Assembly (NCBI RefSeq): GCF_003259375.1
Contig: NZ_QLLN01000003.1
Span: forward strand, 672,955-736,954
DNA from: Arenibacter echinorum
GTDB lineage: Bacteria; Bacteroidota; Bacteroidia; Flavobacteriales; Flavobacteriaceae
DNA: 64,000 bases
Reading direction: 5' to 3'
The translations under genes and the position numbers were made by a program. Positions 33,988 through 43,214 of this stretch are shown piece by piece; position 1 is the stretch's first letter; the number at the start of each line of letters is the position of its first letter. The notes beneath the pieces were generated by a model. It was given only the letters and a program-made list of their open reading frames with translations. It did no database searches and was not told the origin of the DNA.

Positions 33988-34797
33988 TTAAACTAGGTTT
34001 TTTCTATACTGCAAAGGGGTAAGTTGTGTGTATCGCTTAAAATATTTGGTAAAATGCGAGCTGTCCTTAAATTCCAGATCATAGGCAATATCACTGATTG
34101 ATTTGTTTGTATATGCCAATTGTCTTTTTACCTCCATAATAATATGTTCCGCAATAACGTCCGATGCGGTTTTGTTGAACACTTTATGACATACGGCATT
34201 GAGGTTCTGTGAAGTAGTATTTAATGCCTCCGCATAGAAGGAGACATTATTTTTTAAATTTTCGGACAATAGATTTACAAATTGCATGGTCTTATCCGTA
34301 TTTTCCCCACCTTGGGCAGCGGCATATTTAACCATTTTTGACAATAGGGCCTTTAATCCCCCCTCCACAGCTTCTTGGTTCAAATTACCTTGTTCCATCT
34401 CCCAACACAAAGACTTAAACAAAGACTTTAATGATTTATCGTCTTGTTCTACCATTATTTTTTGGCAGTTGTTCAGTTTTATCAATTGTGTATTGATGTA
34501 TTTGTCCAAGGTTTTTTCCAAAAAAGATTCCTTGATAATGATCACATAACCCTTGGGTTTTGTGGTAATCTCCCAATGATGAACCTCGTCCTTTTTAACA
34601 ATAAACAACAAGGGTGGTTCTATACTGTGGCTTTCCATGTCCAAATGATGAAAACCGCTACCTTTTATAAAATAGATTATTTCGAGATATTTATTGTGTT
34701 TGTGAGGCTTGGTATACCTTTTAGTGACATCGAAGGGTTCTATTTTTATACCAACTTCAGAGTTTATTTTGTTATATGTGCTGATGGAATCGTTCAA
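33988..34797 (-). CDS. AraC-family transcriptional regulator
   Basis: The 269-residue protein has an N-terminal cupin sensor (PHKHNKYLEIIYFIKGSGFH, with metal-type histidines, then HHWEITTKPKGYVIII) and a C-terminal double helix-turn-helix (EALNTTSQNLNAVCHKVFNK, then KSISDIAYDLEFKDSSHFTK and FKRYTQLTPLQYRK). It is the upstream neighbour of the TonB receptor on the same strand. Two palindromes (34830-34848 and 34868-34899) lie in its promoter region. Confidence 0.92.
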   Translation of the reverse strand: MNDSISTYNKINSEVGIKIEPFDVTKRYTKPHKHNKYLEIIYFIKGSGFHHLDMESHSIEPPLLFIVKKDEVHHWEITTKPKGYVIIIKESFLEKTLDKYINTQLIKLNNCQKIMVEQDDKSLKSLFKSLCWEMEQGNLNQEAVEGGLKALLSKMVKYAAAQGGENTDKTMQFVNLLSENLKNNVSFYAEALNTTSQNLNAVCHKVFNKTASDVIAEHIIMEVKRQLAYTNKSISDIAYDLEFKDSSHFTKYFKRYTQLTPLQYRKNLV

Positions 34798-34829
34798 AAT
34801 GATCTGCAGTTAAGAAGTATAATAAGAGT

Positions 34830-34848
34830 AAATGTAAATATTACATTT
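34830..34848. promoter_or_regulatory. Palindrome AAATGTAA-ATA-TTACATTT
   Basis: A perfect 8-base inverted repeat with a 3-base spacer lies 33 bases upstream of the AraC start, a typical repressor position. Confidence 0.4.
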
Positions 34849-34867
34849 TAAATTCAATTTTAGAAAC

Positions 34868-34899
34868 TTAACTTTATGATAAATTTATAATAAAGTTAA
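34868..34899. promoter_or_regulatory. 32-bp near-perfect palindrome
   Basis: Outer arms TTAACTTTAT/ATAAAGTTAA are perfect over 10 bases. The core ATAAATTTAT is itself a palindrome, so 30 of 32 positions are symmetric; the two exceptions are a G and an A flanking the core. It lies 71-102 bases upstream of the AraC start. It could be a dimer or tetramer operator, or a cruciform-forming sequence. Confidence 0.5.
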
Positions 34900-35129
34900 A
34901 TTAACCTTACTTTCCAAAGTGCTCTCTGTATTGCGTGTCTAAAGGGTATACCTTGTTAAATACATCGATTTTGACATATTACATCTTCCTCACATTTTGC
35001 CTTAATCATAGTCCTCCCAAATTAACCACTATCCCCTATCACGCCCAAATAATCAACTTATAATAACAATATCCCATTTTATTTGAATTTTTTATACCTG
35101 TAAACTTATGTTAAAGATCCATAAAAAAG

Positions 35130-35159
35130 AATGAACATTCATTTTTAGTATTATCTTTG
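35130..35159 (+). promoter_or_regulatory. Promoter and operator of the TetR-MDR-DJ-1 operon
   Basis: The inverted repeat AATGAA-CA-TTCATT (35130-35143) is followed 8 bases later by the -7 box TATCTTTG (35152-35159), a full TAnnTTTG match, 57 bases before the TetR start. The repeat covers the -33 position, as expected for autorepression by the TetR product. Confidence 0.65.
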
Positions 35160-35216
35160 TACTCATATGTCTTTCAACCTTGAACAGCAACCTTATAAAT
35201 TTCCATTTAGAAGATT

Positions 35217-35795
35217 ATGGCAAAACTCCAAAAAAGTATTGAAAAGCGAAATGCCTTGGTAAAAGCAACCATTAACTTGGTCAATAACAATGGGTTCCAT
35301 GCCACCCCCATGTCCAAGATTGCAAAAATGGCGAACGTCTCACCTGCCACTATTTACCTGTATTTTGACAATAAGCAAGACCTGGTAAACAAAGTGTATA
35401 TAGAAGTTAAGGCAGCATATACCGCTTATGCTTTCAAAAACTACAGTAACGACATACCTGTAGCCAAAGGTTTTGAAATAATCTGGAAACGCATTGCCGA
35501 TTTTAAACTAAAAGAAGTGGAAGAAGCTATGTTTCTGGCCCAGTGCGACAATACTCCAATAATAGATGAAGCAAGTAGACAGGAAGGCCTAAAACACCTT
35601 CAACCTTTACTTGACCTTTGGGAAAAAGGGAAAAAGGAAGGTATTATAAAACCTTTGTCGCCCTACCTATTATATGCGTACTCTATAAACCCTCTCTCTT
35701 TTTTAATGGTAATGCAACAAAGAGGTGTTTTTCAATTAAACCAGGATCACCTGGAGGATGCCTATCAAGCGGCCTGGAACAGTATTAAAAAATAA
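35217..35795 (+). CDS. TetR/AcrR-family regulator
   Basis: The 192-residue protein has a TetR DNA-binding domain (LVNNNGFHATPMSKIAKMAN, then SPATIYLYFDNKQDLVNKVY) and a C-terminal ligand domain with FLAQCDNTPIIDEASRQEG. It begins an operon with an NADP-dependent MDR reductase (24 bases downstream) and a DJ-1/PfpI-like protein. The palindrome at 35130 is its likely operator. The ligand is probably an electrophile or a related small molecule, inferred from the operon. Confidence 0.92.
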   Translation: MAKLQKSIEKRNALVKATINLVNNNGFHATPMSKIAKMANVSPATIYLYFDNKQDLVNKVYIEVKAAYTAYAFKNYSNDIPVAKGFEIIWKRIADFKLKEVEEAMFLAQCDNTPIIDEASRQEGLKHLQPLLDLWEKGKKEGIIKPLSPYLLYAYSINPLSFLMVMQQRGVFQLNQDHLEDAYQAAWNSIKK

Positions 35796-35819
35796 AACTC
35801 GATAAACTAATATCACATT

Positions 35820-36815
35820 ATGATACAGACAATTTTATTAAAAAAACGACCAAAAGGGAAACCTACATTATCAGATTTTGAATTTGTAAAGGAGGACAAA
35901 AATCTAAACATCCAAGAAGGAGAATTACTTTTGGAAACCACCTATATTTCCGTAGACCCCTATTTAAGGGGAAGAATGAGCGATGCCAAATCATACGTTC
36001 CGCCCTTTGAGGTAGGTAAACCTATAACTTCCGGTGTAGTTGCCAAAGTTATTGCTTCCAAGAACGATAAATTTAAAGAGGGCGATTTCGTTTCGGGGAT
36101 GATGGACTGGAAAACCCAACAAATTTCCAAAGGGGAAGGACTGTTAAAAATAAATAAGGACCTAGCCCCGCTTAGTGCTTATTTAGGTATTTTGGGTATG
36201 ACCGGACTAACCGCCTATTGTGGGCTCACCCAAATTGGCACACCCAAGGCCGGGGAAACCCTAGTAGTTTCCGGTGCTGCAGGTGCCGTGGGCAGCGTAG
36301 TAGGACAGATTGGAAAAATACTCGGACTATATGTCGTGGGTATTGCAGGAACGGATGAAAAAGTTTCAATGTTAACCTCCGATTTCGGCTTTGATCACGC
36401 CATTAACTATAACACTGAGGATATGGGAACTGCCCTTAAAACGGCTTGTCCAGATGGTATAGATATTTATTTTGACAATGTAGGCGGTCCTATTTCTGAT
36501 GCTGTTCTATTTAATATCAACAAATTTGCTAGAATGATCATTTGTGGTGCTATTTCGGTATACAATAACACAGAAATACCCAAAAGTATTAGTGTTCAGC
36601 CCTTTTTGGTAAAAAATAGCGCTCTAATGCAAGGTTTTATCGTTTCCAATTATTCGGAGAAGTTCCCAGAGGCCATGAAGCATTTATCCACCTGGTTGGC
36701 CGAAGGCAAGCTAAACTATACCGAAACCGTTGTGAGCGGTTTTGAAAATACCCCCCAGGCATTTTTGGATTTGTTTGAGGGTAAAAACAAAGGGAAAATG
36801 ATCGTGAAAGTCTAA
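35820..36815 (+). CDS. NADP-dependent oxidoreductase (CurA / prostaglandin-reductase-type MDR)
   Basis: The 331-residue protein belongs to the zinc-less MDR branch of curcumin reductase and leukotriene B4 12-hydroxydehydrogenase. ISVDPYLRGRMSD (about residues 43-55), GILGMTGLTAYCGL, SGAAGAVGSVVGQIGKILG (NADP site, about residues 151-169) and DIYFDNVGGPISDAVL are all diagnostic. Such enzymes reduce the double bond of alpha,beta-unsaturated carbonyls with NADPH. It is the middle gene of the TetR operon. Confidence 0.94.
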   Translation: MIQTILLKKRPKGKPTLSDFEFVKEDKNLNIQEGELLLETTYISVDPYLRGRMSDAKSYVPPFEVGKPITSGVVAKVIASKNDKFKEGDFVSGMMDWKTQQISKGEGLLKINKDLAPLSAYLGILGMTGLTAYCGLTQIGTPKAGETLVVSGAAGAVGSVVGQIGKILGLYVVGIAGTDEKVSMLTSDFGFDHAINYNTEDMGTALKTACPDGIDIYFDNVGGPISDAVLFNINKFARMIICGAISVYNNTEIPKSISVQPFLVKNSALMQGFIVSNYSEKFPEAMKHLSTWLAEGKLNYTETVVSGFENTPQAFLDLFEGKNKGKMIVKV

Positions 36816-36863
36816 GGCTTGGATTAGGACCCTAATTAAGAATTAATTAAAAAAATACTTAAA

Positions 36864-37541
36864 ATGAACATATTATTTGTACTAACATCCCACGATAAAT
36901 TGGGGGATACAGGAAAGAAAACAGGATTTTGGATCGAAGAATTCGCAAACCCATATTATACCTTACTGGACAAAGGGGCCGATATTACCCTGGCTACACC
37001 AAAAGGCGGGGTGGCACCAATAGACCCAAGCAGCGATACCCCTGAAGCCAGTACCAAGGATACGAAGCGATTTAAAAATGATGCAGTGGCACAGGAAAAA
37101 ATAAAGAATACTTTGGCTTTGTCTAAAATAGACCCTAATGATTATGATGCTGTGTTTTATCCTGGAGGTCACGGGCCCTTATGGGATTTGTCCAATGACA
37201 ACACATCTATAAATCTCATTGAAACTTTTAACCAACAGAAGAAACCAATTGGCTTTGTATGTCATGCCCCGGCAGCACTAAAGGGTGTTAAAAACGAAGA
37301 TGGAACTCCTCTTGTAAAGGGTAAAAAAGTAACAGGGTTTACAAATTCGGAAGAGGAGGCTGTGCAACTTACAGATGTAGTTCCATTTTTAGTGGAAGAC
37401 ATGCTCAAAACAAATGGCGGTATCTTCTCCAAAAAAGCGGATTGGGCGGCATATGCAGTGCAGGATGGCAATTTGATTACAGGACAAAATCCGGCATCTT
37501 CAGAATTGGTAGCGGAAAAACTATTGGCGTTTCTTAATTAG
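36864..37541 (+). CDS. DJ-1/PfpI-family protein (type 1 glutamine amidotransferase-like, Hsp31-like)
   Basis: The 225-residue protein has the DJ-1/PfpI fold with the nucleophile elbow GFVCHAPAALKG (Cys about residue 133), a conserved Glu in FWIEEFANPYY and PGGHGPLWDL. Together with DPSSDTPEASTKDTKRF this places it with Hsp31/HchA-like glyoxalase-III or deglycase candidates. In an operon with an enone reductase and a TetR regulator it fits detoxification of reactive carbonyls (inference). A strong terminator follows 20 bases downstream. Confidence 0.92.
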   Translation: MNILFVLTSHDKLGDTGKKTGFWIEEFANPYYTLLDKGADITLATPKGGVAPIDPSSDTPEASTKDTKRFKNDAVAQEKIKNTLALSKIDPNDYDAVFYPGGHGPLWDLSNDNTSINLIETFNQQKKPIGFVCHAPAALKGVKNEDGTPLVKGKKVTGFTNSEEEAVQLTDVVPFLVEDMLKTNGGIFSKKADWAAYAVQDGNLITGQNPASSELVAEKLLAFLN

Positions 37542-37560
37542 AGAATCATCTTTAGGCTAT

Positions 37561-37600
37561 AAAAGCCGAACAACTTGCAATAGTTGTTCGGCTTTTTTTT
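37561..37600 (+). terminator. Terminator of the TetR-MDR-DJ-1 operon
   Basis: The stem AAAAGCCGAACAAC / GTTGTTCGGCTTTT around an 8-base loop is followed by a T run. It is the end of the three-gene operon. Confidence 0.92.
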
Positions 37601-37718
37601 GTTAAAGGCCTAAGTCTGGTATTTATTTAAATTGAGTACCAATGATCTCTAATTACTTCATAAACTAGATCCCCTCTAGTCTTGAAAATCTAGCCAATCT
37701 TAAAGCTTTTACAAAAAA

Positions 37719-37742
37719 AAGGTGGGCTATTACACCCACCTT
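37719..37742 (-). terminator. Terminator of the DUF4382 gene
   Basis: AAGGTGGG and CCCACCTT form a perfect 8-base stem with an 8-base loop; on the minus strand a T run follows. It lies 22 bases after the DUF4382 stop. Confidence 0.85.
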
Positions 37743-37764
37743 ATTAACTTCATATAAAATATTC

Positions 37765-38658
37765 TTATTCCCCTGCCACCAAAATAAAATCTTGGGAGGT
37801 CTTATTACTTGCAACTATATCTATGCCAGTAACTGTTTCTTTTAAGTAGGTTGATAATTCTACCTCAACATCATATTCTCCGGCCATTAGCCCCATAACC
37901 ATATATTTTCCGTCAGCATCCGTAAAAGTAGTAGTATTCAAAGTGTCGGCTGCAAAAACGGCTACTTGTGCCCCTTCCAATCCTACAGCAACTTCTTCCT
38001 GAAGAGTTGTAACCATACCGGACAAAGTGCCAGCGGTGGACATATTGCAAGCTTTAATGACTGGTTTAAAATTAAAGCCGGTTATATTTTCAAAGTTACT
38101 GCCTCCGCCTTTGGCTACAAAGGATTTGCTTACATCGAAGTCCAACAATAGATCAGCACTTAGTCCACCATTAACTACAAGTCCGGGCTTAATGAAAATT
38201 TTAATACCACTTTGCTCTCCGCTAGGTACTTTTAAATCAAATGTGGAGCCATCCGTTAGTACTACATTTACTCCTTTTACGTAGACCCTTATAAGGTCGT
38301 AAGTACCAACCGGTACTTCAAGGTCGACCAAATTTTTGGTAACTCCGTTGGTAAGATCCAAAAGGTTTACCTCCATTTCATCTTCCATTAATACCATAAA
38401 AGAGGATTTTTCTTCTGTTTCCATCGAAGAATCAGAATTGTCACCAACCTCAGAATTAATATCCATATCCCCTTTGTAACGGGCTTCTATCTTAAAAATA
38501 GTCACGTTTGCCTCTGCTACCAGATCATGTGGAAAAGGTGCGTCCGTTAAGTTAACGGAAAGCCTGCCATAATCACTATTCTTGTCATCATTGTCCGTAC
38601 AAGAAGTAAAAACTATAAAAACAAAAAATAATGCAATTGTTACCAATCTGAATTTCAT
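37765..38658 (-). CDS. DUF4382 lipoprotein with CarboxypepD_reg-like tail
   Basis: The 297-residue protein begins with a lipoprotein signal (FIVFTSCTDND, Cys about residue 20) and a DUF4382 domain (GRLSVNLTDAPFPHDLVAEA, with VTIFKIEARYKG, then VNLLDLTNG). The last 85 residues (GTLSGMVTTLQEEVAVGLEG, then TFTDADGKYMVMGLMAGEYD) are a carboxypeptidase-regulatory-like beta-sandwich. Proteins of this type sit on the cell surface or outer membrane of Bacteroidetes; function is unknown. The gene stands alone with its own terminator. Confidence 0.88.
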   Translation of the reverse strand: MKFRLVTIALFFVFIVFTSCTDNDDKNSDYGRLSVNLTDAPFPHDLVAEANVTIFKIEARYKGDMDINSEVGDNSDSSMETEEKSSFMVLMEDEMEVNLLDLTNGVTKNLVDLEVPVGTYDLIRVYVKGVNVVLTDGSTFDLKVPSGEQSGIKIFIKPGLVVNGGLSADLLLDFDVSKSFVAKGGGSNFENITGFNFKPVIKACNMSTAGTLSGMVTTLQEEVAVGLEGAQVAVFAADTLNTTTFTDADGKYMVMGLMAGEYDVEVELSTYLKETVTGIDIVASNKTSQDFILVAGE

Positions 38659-38908
38659 AGTTATAAATTTTAAAAATTAGTAAATGTCAGCTAAGCCCCA
38701 TAATCAAGGGCCCTTAAACAATAACAATCAAAGATGGACTTTACCCTACCATATTTTTAATTTTTAACCATTTATTCGTTGAAATGCATCCCAAATTTAA
38801 TTTTCTGGAGATTAGCAGCAAATTAACATAAGGAATAAGTGGCTAATTGAATCCATTCTAAACCGAGCTTCAACTGCTTTTATGCAACATTGCCCAAAAA
38901 GGTCCAAT

Positions 38909-39424
38909 TTATTCCTCGGGTGATTGGTGGTCGTAGCTCAATACCCTTTTTAATTGCCAAATACTATCCTGCAGTATATAAACATGGGAGAATTTGGCTA
39001 TCCCGGTTATGTAAAGTTCTTTATTGGCCTCCTTTATATAAAATTCGTGGACCCCGTTTTGTATGGCCCCATACAAAACTCCGTTATTGTACAATGGAAA
39101 TACTTCCATACTTTCCGCTACCATTTTACGAATTGGCTTCTTATCTGCATTACCACAAATATTTTCTTTAATAGCCTTAAAAAATTCCTCCTTGGAAGTG
39201 CTTGGTCCTGCTTGATCATGATAAAATTCCAAATCAGGGGCAATTAAGTACTCCATCTTCTTAAGCTCACAATTATTAAACCCATCTACAAACAAGGTAC
39301 TGTCCAATTTTAATATGGTCCGGTATAGCTCCGACGAAGATTCCATTTGTGCCTGCCCGGTATTGAAAAATAATAATGTGTAGATAAAAAGTACTGCTAT
39401 CCTGCCATAAGAAACGGTTTTCAT
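38909..39424 (-). CDS. Secreted SnoaL/NTF2-like (DUF4440) protein
   Basis: The start chosen is ATG 39424 (MKTVSYGRIAV), giving 171 residues; 39433 is an equal alternative. A signal peptide ends near NTGQAQ. The body shows the nuclear-transport-factor-2-like pattern: LDSTLFVDGFNNCELKKMEY, DLEFYHDQAGPSTSKEEFF and a closing W-L-K strand. It is a small exported pocket protein or an isomerase-like enzyme; the ligand is unknown. It lies between a DUF4382 lipoprotein and the M3 peptidase with no shared operon evident. Confidence 0.78.
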   Translation of the reverse strand: MKTVSYGRIAVLFIYTLLFFNTGQAQMESSSELYRTILKLDSTLFVDGFNNCELKKMEYLIAPDLEFYHDQAGPSTSKEEFFKAIKENICGNADKKPIRKMVAESMEVFPLYNNGVLYGAIQNGVHEFYIKEANKELYITGIAKFSHVYILQDSIWQLKRVLSYDHQSPEE

Positions 39425-39629
39425 AATAATCAATGTTTAGGATTAATCCACTAAAGATAATAAGCTTAAGCTTTTGCTAAAATATTCCACTCTCAATGAA
39501 TTGTGTCATGTTTATGCTTCCTTTTTCAAGAAAGAAAAAATTGGACTATCCACAATTGCTCAAAATAAAAAAGAGACCCACAACAGGCCCCTATTTAATA
39601 TTTAATCCTAAGATTATGAAAAGCAACAA

Positions 39630-41753
39630 TTACTGTAGGCCTCTTGCTTTTAGCATAGGTTCAATTTTTGGATCGCTACCACGCCAGTCCTTATACATTT
39701 TTTCCAAGGGCAGGGTATTCCCACGAGAAAGAATCATATCCCTCAAACGCTGACCGTTTTCCCTATTAAGTCCGTCATGGGTCTCAAACCAATTATAGGC
39801 ATCGTGGTGCAGCATTTCGGTCCATAAATAGGAATAGTAACCAGCTGCATAGCCGCTGCCAAAGATATGGGCAAAATACGTGGACCTATAGCGTGGTGGG
39901 ACAGCCGCAACCACATCCAATTTGGTCCTGTGCAAAGCTTCCTTTTCAAAAGCATTGGCATCCTCGATTTTGATAGCGGAACCAATGGTATGCCACTGCA
40001 TATCCAGGTTGGAGGCCGCCAAATTTTCGGTAAGGCTATAACCTTGGTTAAAAGTCCCCGATTTCTTGATCTTATCGATAAGCGTTTGCGGTATCTGTTC
40101 CCCCGTTTGGTAATGACGGGCATAGTTTTTCAAGATTTCAGGGTACAAGGCCCAATTTTCGTTGAACTGGGAAGGAAACTCTACAAAGTCACGCGCCACC
40201 GAGGTACCTGATAGGGACGGATATTGCTGGTCGGCAAAAAAGCCGTGAAGGGCATGGCCAAATTCATGGAACATGGTCTCTACCTCATCATAGGTCAGTA
40301 GTGCCGGTTCACCTGCTACGGGTTTCGGATAATTACAGACATTGTAGATTACAGGTTTTTTATTGTATAGTTTGGATTGATCTACAAAATTGCTCATCCA
40401 AGCCCCTCCCCGCTTACTGGGCCGGGAAAAGAAATCGCCATAGAATAATCCCAATGGATCACCGTTCTCTTCAAAAAGCTCATATACCAAAACATCTTTG
40501 TGATAGGTTGGGATATCGGTTCTGGCCTTATAAGTAATTCCGTATAATTTTTCGGCAGCAAAGAAAACCCCTTTTTCAAGTACGGATTTTAACTCAAAAT
40601 AAGGTTTTATCTGGTTTTCGTCCAGATCGTATTTTACTTTTCGCACCATTTCGGCATAATGGTTCCAATCCCAAGGGGCAAGGGTAAAATCCCCTCCAGT
40701 TTTCTGGATCATTTCCTGAATTTCCTTAGCTTCTTGCCCCGCCTTGGCCGTAGCTGAAGGAACAAGTCCTTCAAAAAGTTTAAATATATTTTCCGGCACT
40801 TTGGCCATGGTGTTCTGTAAACTCCATTCCGCATAATTTGCAAAACCCAACAGCGCACCCTTTTTAGCCCGTAATTCGGCAATTTCGGTAATAATGGCCT
40901 TGGTGTCATGAGCTGTACCATCGGCACGCAACCATGCAGCCTGAAATAACTTCTCTCTGGTTTCCCTTTTTTCCAAGGATTGCAATAAAGGTTGTTGGGT
41001 GGTATTTTGAAGCGCAATTTTCCAGCTTTTCCCATCTTCCATCTCCAAAGATTTCAACTCGGCATCCGAGAGTCCGGCGAGGTCGGACTTATCTGTAAAT
41101 ATTACTGCTCCAGCATTATTAGCCTCTAACAAGGTTTTATTGAAAGTATTGCTCAAAGTAGCCAATCTGGAGTTGTAAGACTTTAAGATTTCCTTGTTCT
41201 CTTGGGACAAGTTGGCTCCGGCGATTTCAAAATCCTCAAAATAATTCTCCAAAAGCTTTACCGATTCTTCATCTAAATCAAGACTTTGTTTTTTATCGTG
41301 CAAAGTTTTTACCCTCTGAAACAATGTATCATTGAGGTAAATTGCATCCCGAAGTTCCGAAAATTTAGGCGCCATTTCTTCTTGAACAGCTTGTAAGGTA
41401 TCATTGGTATGGGCACCGGTCAATGCCGAAAATACATTTCGTACCCGGTCCAAAAGAAAGCCGCTCTTTTCCATTGCCATTACGGTATTGTCAAAAGTTG
41501 CCGGATCGGTACTGTTCACAATTTCATCTATTGCCGCCCTTTGTTCAGCGATTCCCTTCAATAAAGCCTCCCTAAAATGGCTGTTATCTATTTTAGTGAA
41601 ATCAGGAGCACCATAAGGTAGCGTACTTTCCACAAGTAACGGGTTATTGGTAATATTCATAGTTTTCTGGGAAGTTAAATTGTTATTTGTCTTGGAGTCC
41701 TTACATGCAAAAATCAAAACCGATATAAGGAACAGAGAAAATACTTTATTCAT
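39630..41753 (-). CDS. dcp: M3-family dipeptidyl carboxypeptidase (Dcp-like) lipoprotein
   Basis: The start chosen is ATG 41753 (MNKVFSLFLIS), giving 707 residues, the usual size for Dcp. It has a lipoprotein signal ending IFACKDSKT. The thimet-type zinc site HEFGHALHG lies near residue 496, with the further family segments PSQFNENWALYPE, RYRSTYFAHIFGSGYAAGYY and YSYLWTEML. The enzyme removes C-terminal dipeptides from peptides in the periplasm. The gene is leftward with no clear terminator; about 200 bases separate it from the SnoaL-like gene. Confidence 0.94.
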   Translation of the reverse strand: MNKVFSLFLISVLIFACKDSKTNNNLTSQKTMNITNNPLLVESTLPYGAPDFTKIDNSHFREALLKGIAEQRAAIDEIVNSTDPATFDNTVMAMEKSGFLLDRVRNVFSALTGAHTNDTLQAVQEEMAPKFSELRDAIYLNDTLFQRVKTLHDKKQSLDLDEESVKLLENYFEDFEIAGANLSQENKEILKSYNSRLATLSNTFNKTLLEANNAGAVIFTDKSDLAGLSDAELKSLEMEDGKSWKIALQNTTQQPLLQSLEKRETREKLFQAAWLRADGTAHDTKAIITEIAELRAKKGALLGFANYAEWSLQNTMAKVPENIFKLFEGLVPSATAKAGQEAKEIQEMIQKTGGDFTLAPWDWNHYAEMVRKVKYDLDENQIKPYFELKSVLEKGVFFAAEKLYGITYKARTDIPTYHKDVLVYELFEENGDPLGLFYGDFFSRPSKRGGAWMSNFVDQSKLYNKKPVIYNVCNYPKPVAGEPALLTYDEVETMFHEFGHALHGFFADQQYPSLSGTSVARDFVEFPSQFNENWALYPEILKNYARHYQTGEQIPQTLIDKIKKSGTFNQGYSLTENLAASNLDMQWHTIGSAIKIEDANAFEKEALHRTKLDVVAAVPPRYRSTYFAHIFGSGYAAGYYSYLWTEMLHHDAYNWFETHDGLNRENGQRLRDMILSRGNTLPLEKMYKDWRGSDPKIEPMLKARGLQ

Positions 41754-41918
41754 ATAAAACATTTTAAATCTGTAAAAGTAATGAAATCAGTGTGATTGGG
41801 AAAGTTGATCTCCTTTGGGCAATTTGCCCAAGCTATATAATGCTTTTCTCCGAATTCCGTAAAAATGGTACGCAAGAAAAATTTGCTATCTTTTCAGAAA
41901 AACCAATCCTTGTACCTA

Positions 41919-42308
41919 ATGGACGATGTATTTTTAAGGATAGTCAATATTTTTTTCTTTGTTTTCCATTCAGCTCTGATTATTTTTAATTTGTTCGGGT
42001 GGTTGTTTGCACGTATACGAAAAATTAATCTTATCACCTTACTTTTAACTTTTGGGTCTTGGGTTTTGTTGGGAATTTGGAAAGGATGGGGCTACTGCTT
42101 TTTAACGGATTGGCATTATGAGGTTCTTAAGCGCTTGGGACAATCCAATCTACCATCAAGTTATATTGCTTTTTTGGTGGAAAGGATAACTGGTTGGCTG
42201 CCTAGTGTTGGACTTACCAATACAATGACCCTGGCTCTGGCAATTTTGGCATTGGTGTGCTCGCTTTGGGTAAACTTTATATCCAAAAAAAAGTCCAATC
42301 AATATTAG
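41919..42308 (+). CDS. DUF2784 membrane protein
   Basis: The start chosen is ATG 41919 (MDDVFLRIVNIFFFVFH), giving 129 residues. Four hydrophobic segments and the motif HSALIIFNLFGWLF with LTLGSW-like TFGSWVLLGIWKGWGYC and CFLTDWHY match DUF2784, a small membrane family of unknown function. It is divergent from the dcp gene and ends in a strong terminator. Confidence 0.82.
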   Translation: MDDVFLRIVNIFFFVFHSALIIFNLFGWLFARIRKINLITLLLTFGSWVLLGIWKGWGYCFLTDWHYEVLKRLGQSNLPSSYIAFLVERITGWLPSVGLTNTMTLALAILALVCSLWVNFISKKKSNQY

Positions 42309-42355
42309 TACAATTATATTGTTCAATGTTATCACAATATTATTGTACCTTTTTT
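42308..42355 (+). terminator. Terminator of the DUF2784 gene
   Basis: GTACAATTATATTGT and ACAATATTATTGTAC pair over 14 of 15 bases around an 11-base loop and are followed by a T run. The hairpin begins at the last base of the stop codon. The stem is AT-rich but long. Confidence 0.85.
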
Positions 42356-42399
42356 GCTTAACAAAAAATTTCTTGAATTAATTATAAATTTGCTTTAAC

Positions 42400-43140
42400 A
42401 TGCTTACCGAAGAGGAAATTGAAATTTTGGAAAGTCAGGGTTATTTATCTCTGGGCAAACTTCTGACCGACGACCAAGTAAAAGCCATAAACGACAGGAT
42501 CGATGGCCTAATGCTTAATGAAGGTGAAGCTGCCGGGGCGGAATTGACTGAGTCAAAATATATACGCCACCCTAAGGAAGAAGGAGCCGATCGCTTGGCG
42601 GACCTTGTAAATAAGGGAGACGTTTTTGATGTGTTTTATAGCCACCCTAGGCTTCTGGCCGGTATTTCCGCCGTTCTAGGTCCTTCCTATAAATTATCTT
42701 CCCTGAACTATAGGGCTGCAAAACCCGGGCTAGGACATCAGAATTTACACATAGATTGGGGAAATAAATCCGTCCAAGGTGTCTATAAAGTTTGCAACTC
42801 CATATGGTTATTGGACGACTTCACCGAAAATAATGGCGCCACCCGCATCGTACCCGGAAGCCACAAACTTGGAGTTTCTCCTCATGAAAAAATGGAGGAT
42901 CCCAGCCTACCCCATCCTGATGAAGTCATTATTCAGGCTCCTGCGGGATCCGTATTTATCTTTAACTCGCATGCGTGGCACGGTGGAACTACAAACCGCA
43001 CCACAAAACCAAGAAGAAGTATCCACAGTTATTTTTGTACCTCTGACCAACCCCAACAGATAGACCAAAGAAAATATATAACAGAGGAAACCAAACAACG
43101 CATAGGGTTGGAAGCCCAAAAAATATTGGATGTATTGTGA
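42400..43140 (+). CDS. Phytanoyl-CoA dioxygenase (PhyH) family protein
   Basis: The 246-residue protein is a non-haem Fe(II)/2-oxoglutarate dioxygenase of the PhyH family. The iron ligands appear as HIDWGN (His and Asp, about residues 126-128) and the distal His in NSHAWHGGTTNRT (about residue 193), with the 2-oxoglutarate Arg in RRSIHSYF. The opening LTEEEIEILESQGYLSLGKL is typical. The substrate (a hydroxylated lipid, amino acid or natural product) cannot be told. It stands alone. Confidence 0.92.
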   Translation: MLTEEEIEILESQGYLSLGKLLTDDQVKAINDRIDGLMLNEGEAAGAELTESKYIRHPKEEGADRLADLVNKGDVFDVFYSHPRLLAGISAVLGPSYKLSSLNYRAAKPGLGHQNLHIDWGNKSVQGVYKVCNSIWLLDDFTENNGATRIVPGSHKLGVSPHEKMEDPSLPHPDEVIIQAPAGSVFIFNSHAWHGGTTNRTTKPRRSIHSYFCTSDQPQQIDQRKYITEETKQRIGLEAQKILDVL

Positions 43141-43214
43141 TAGCATAATCACCCCCTGAATAATCAAACCCTATATGTCCTAATCATTTAGTAGCCAATA
43201 AACTATGCCATGCC

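Larger units (their letters stand above)
34798..35216. other. Divergent intergenic region
   Basis: These 419 bases hold the promoters of the leftward AraC gene and the rightward TetR gene. Beyond the palindromes and the TetR promoter listed separately, I see no gene and no RNA structure. Confidence 0.5.
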
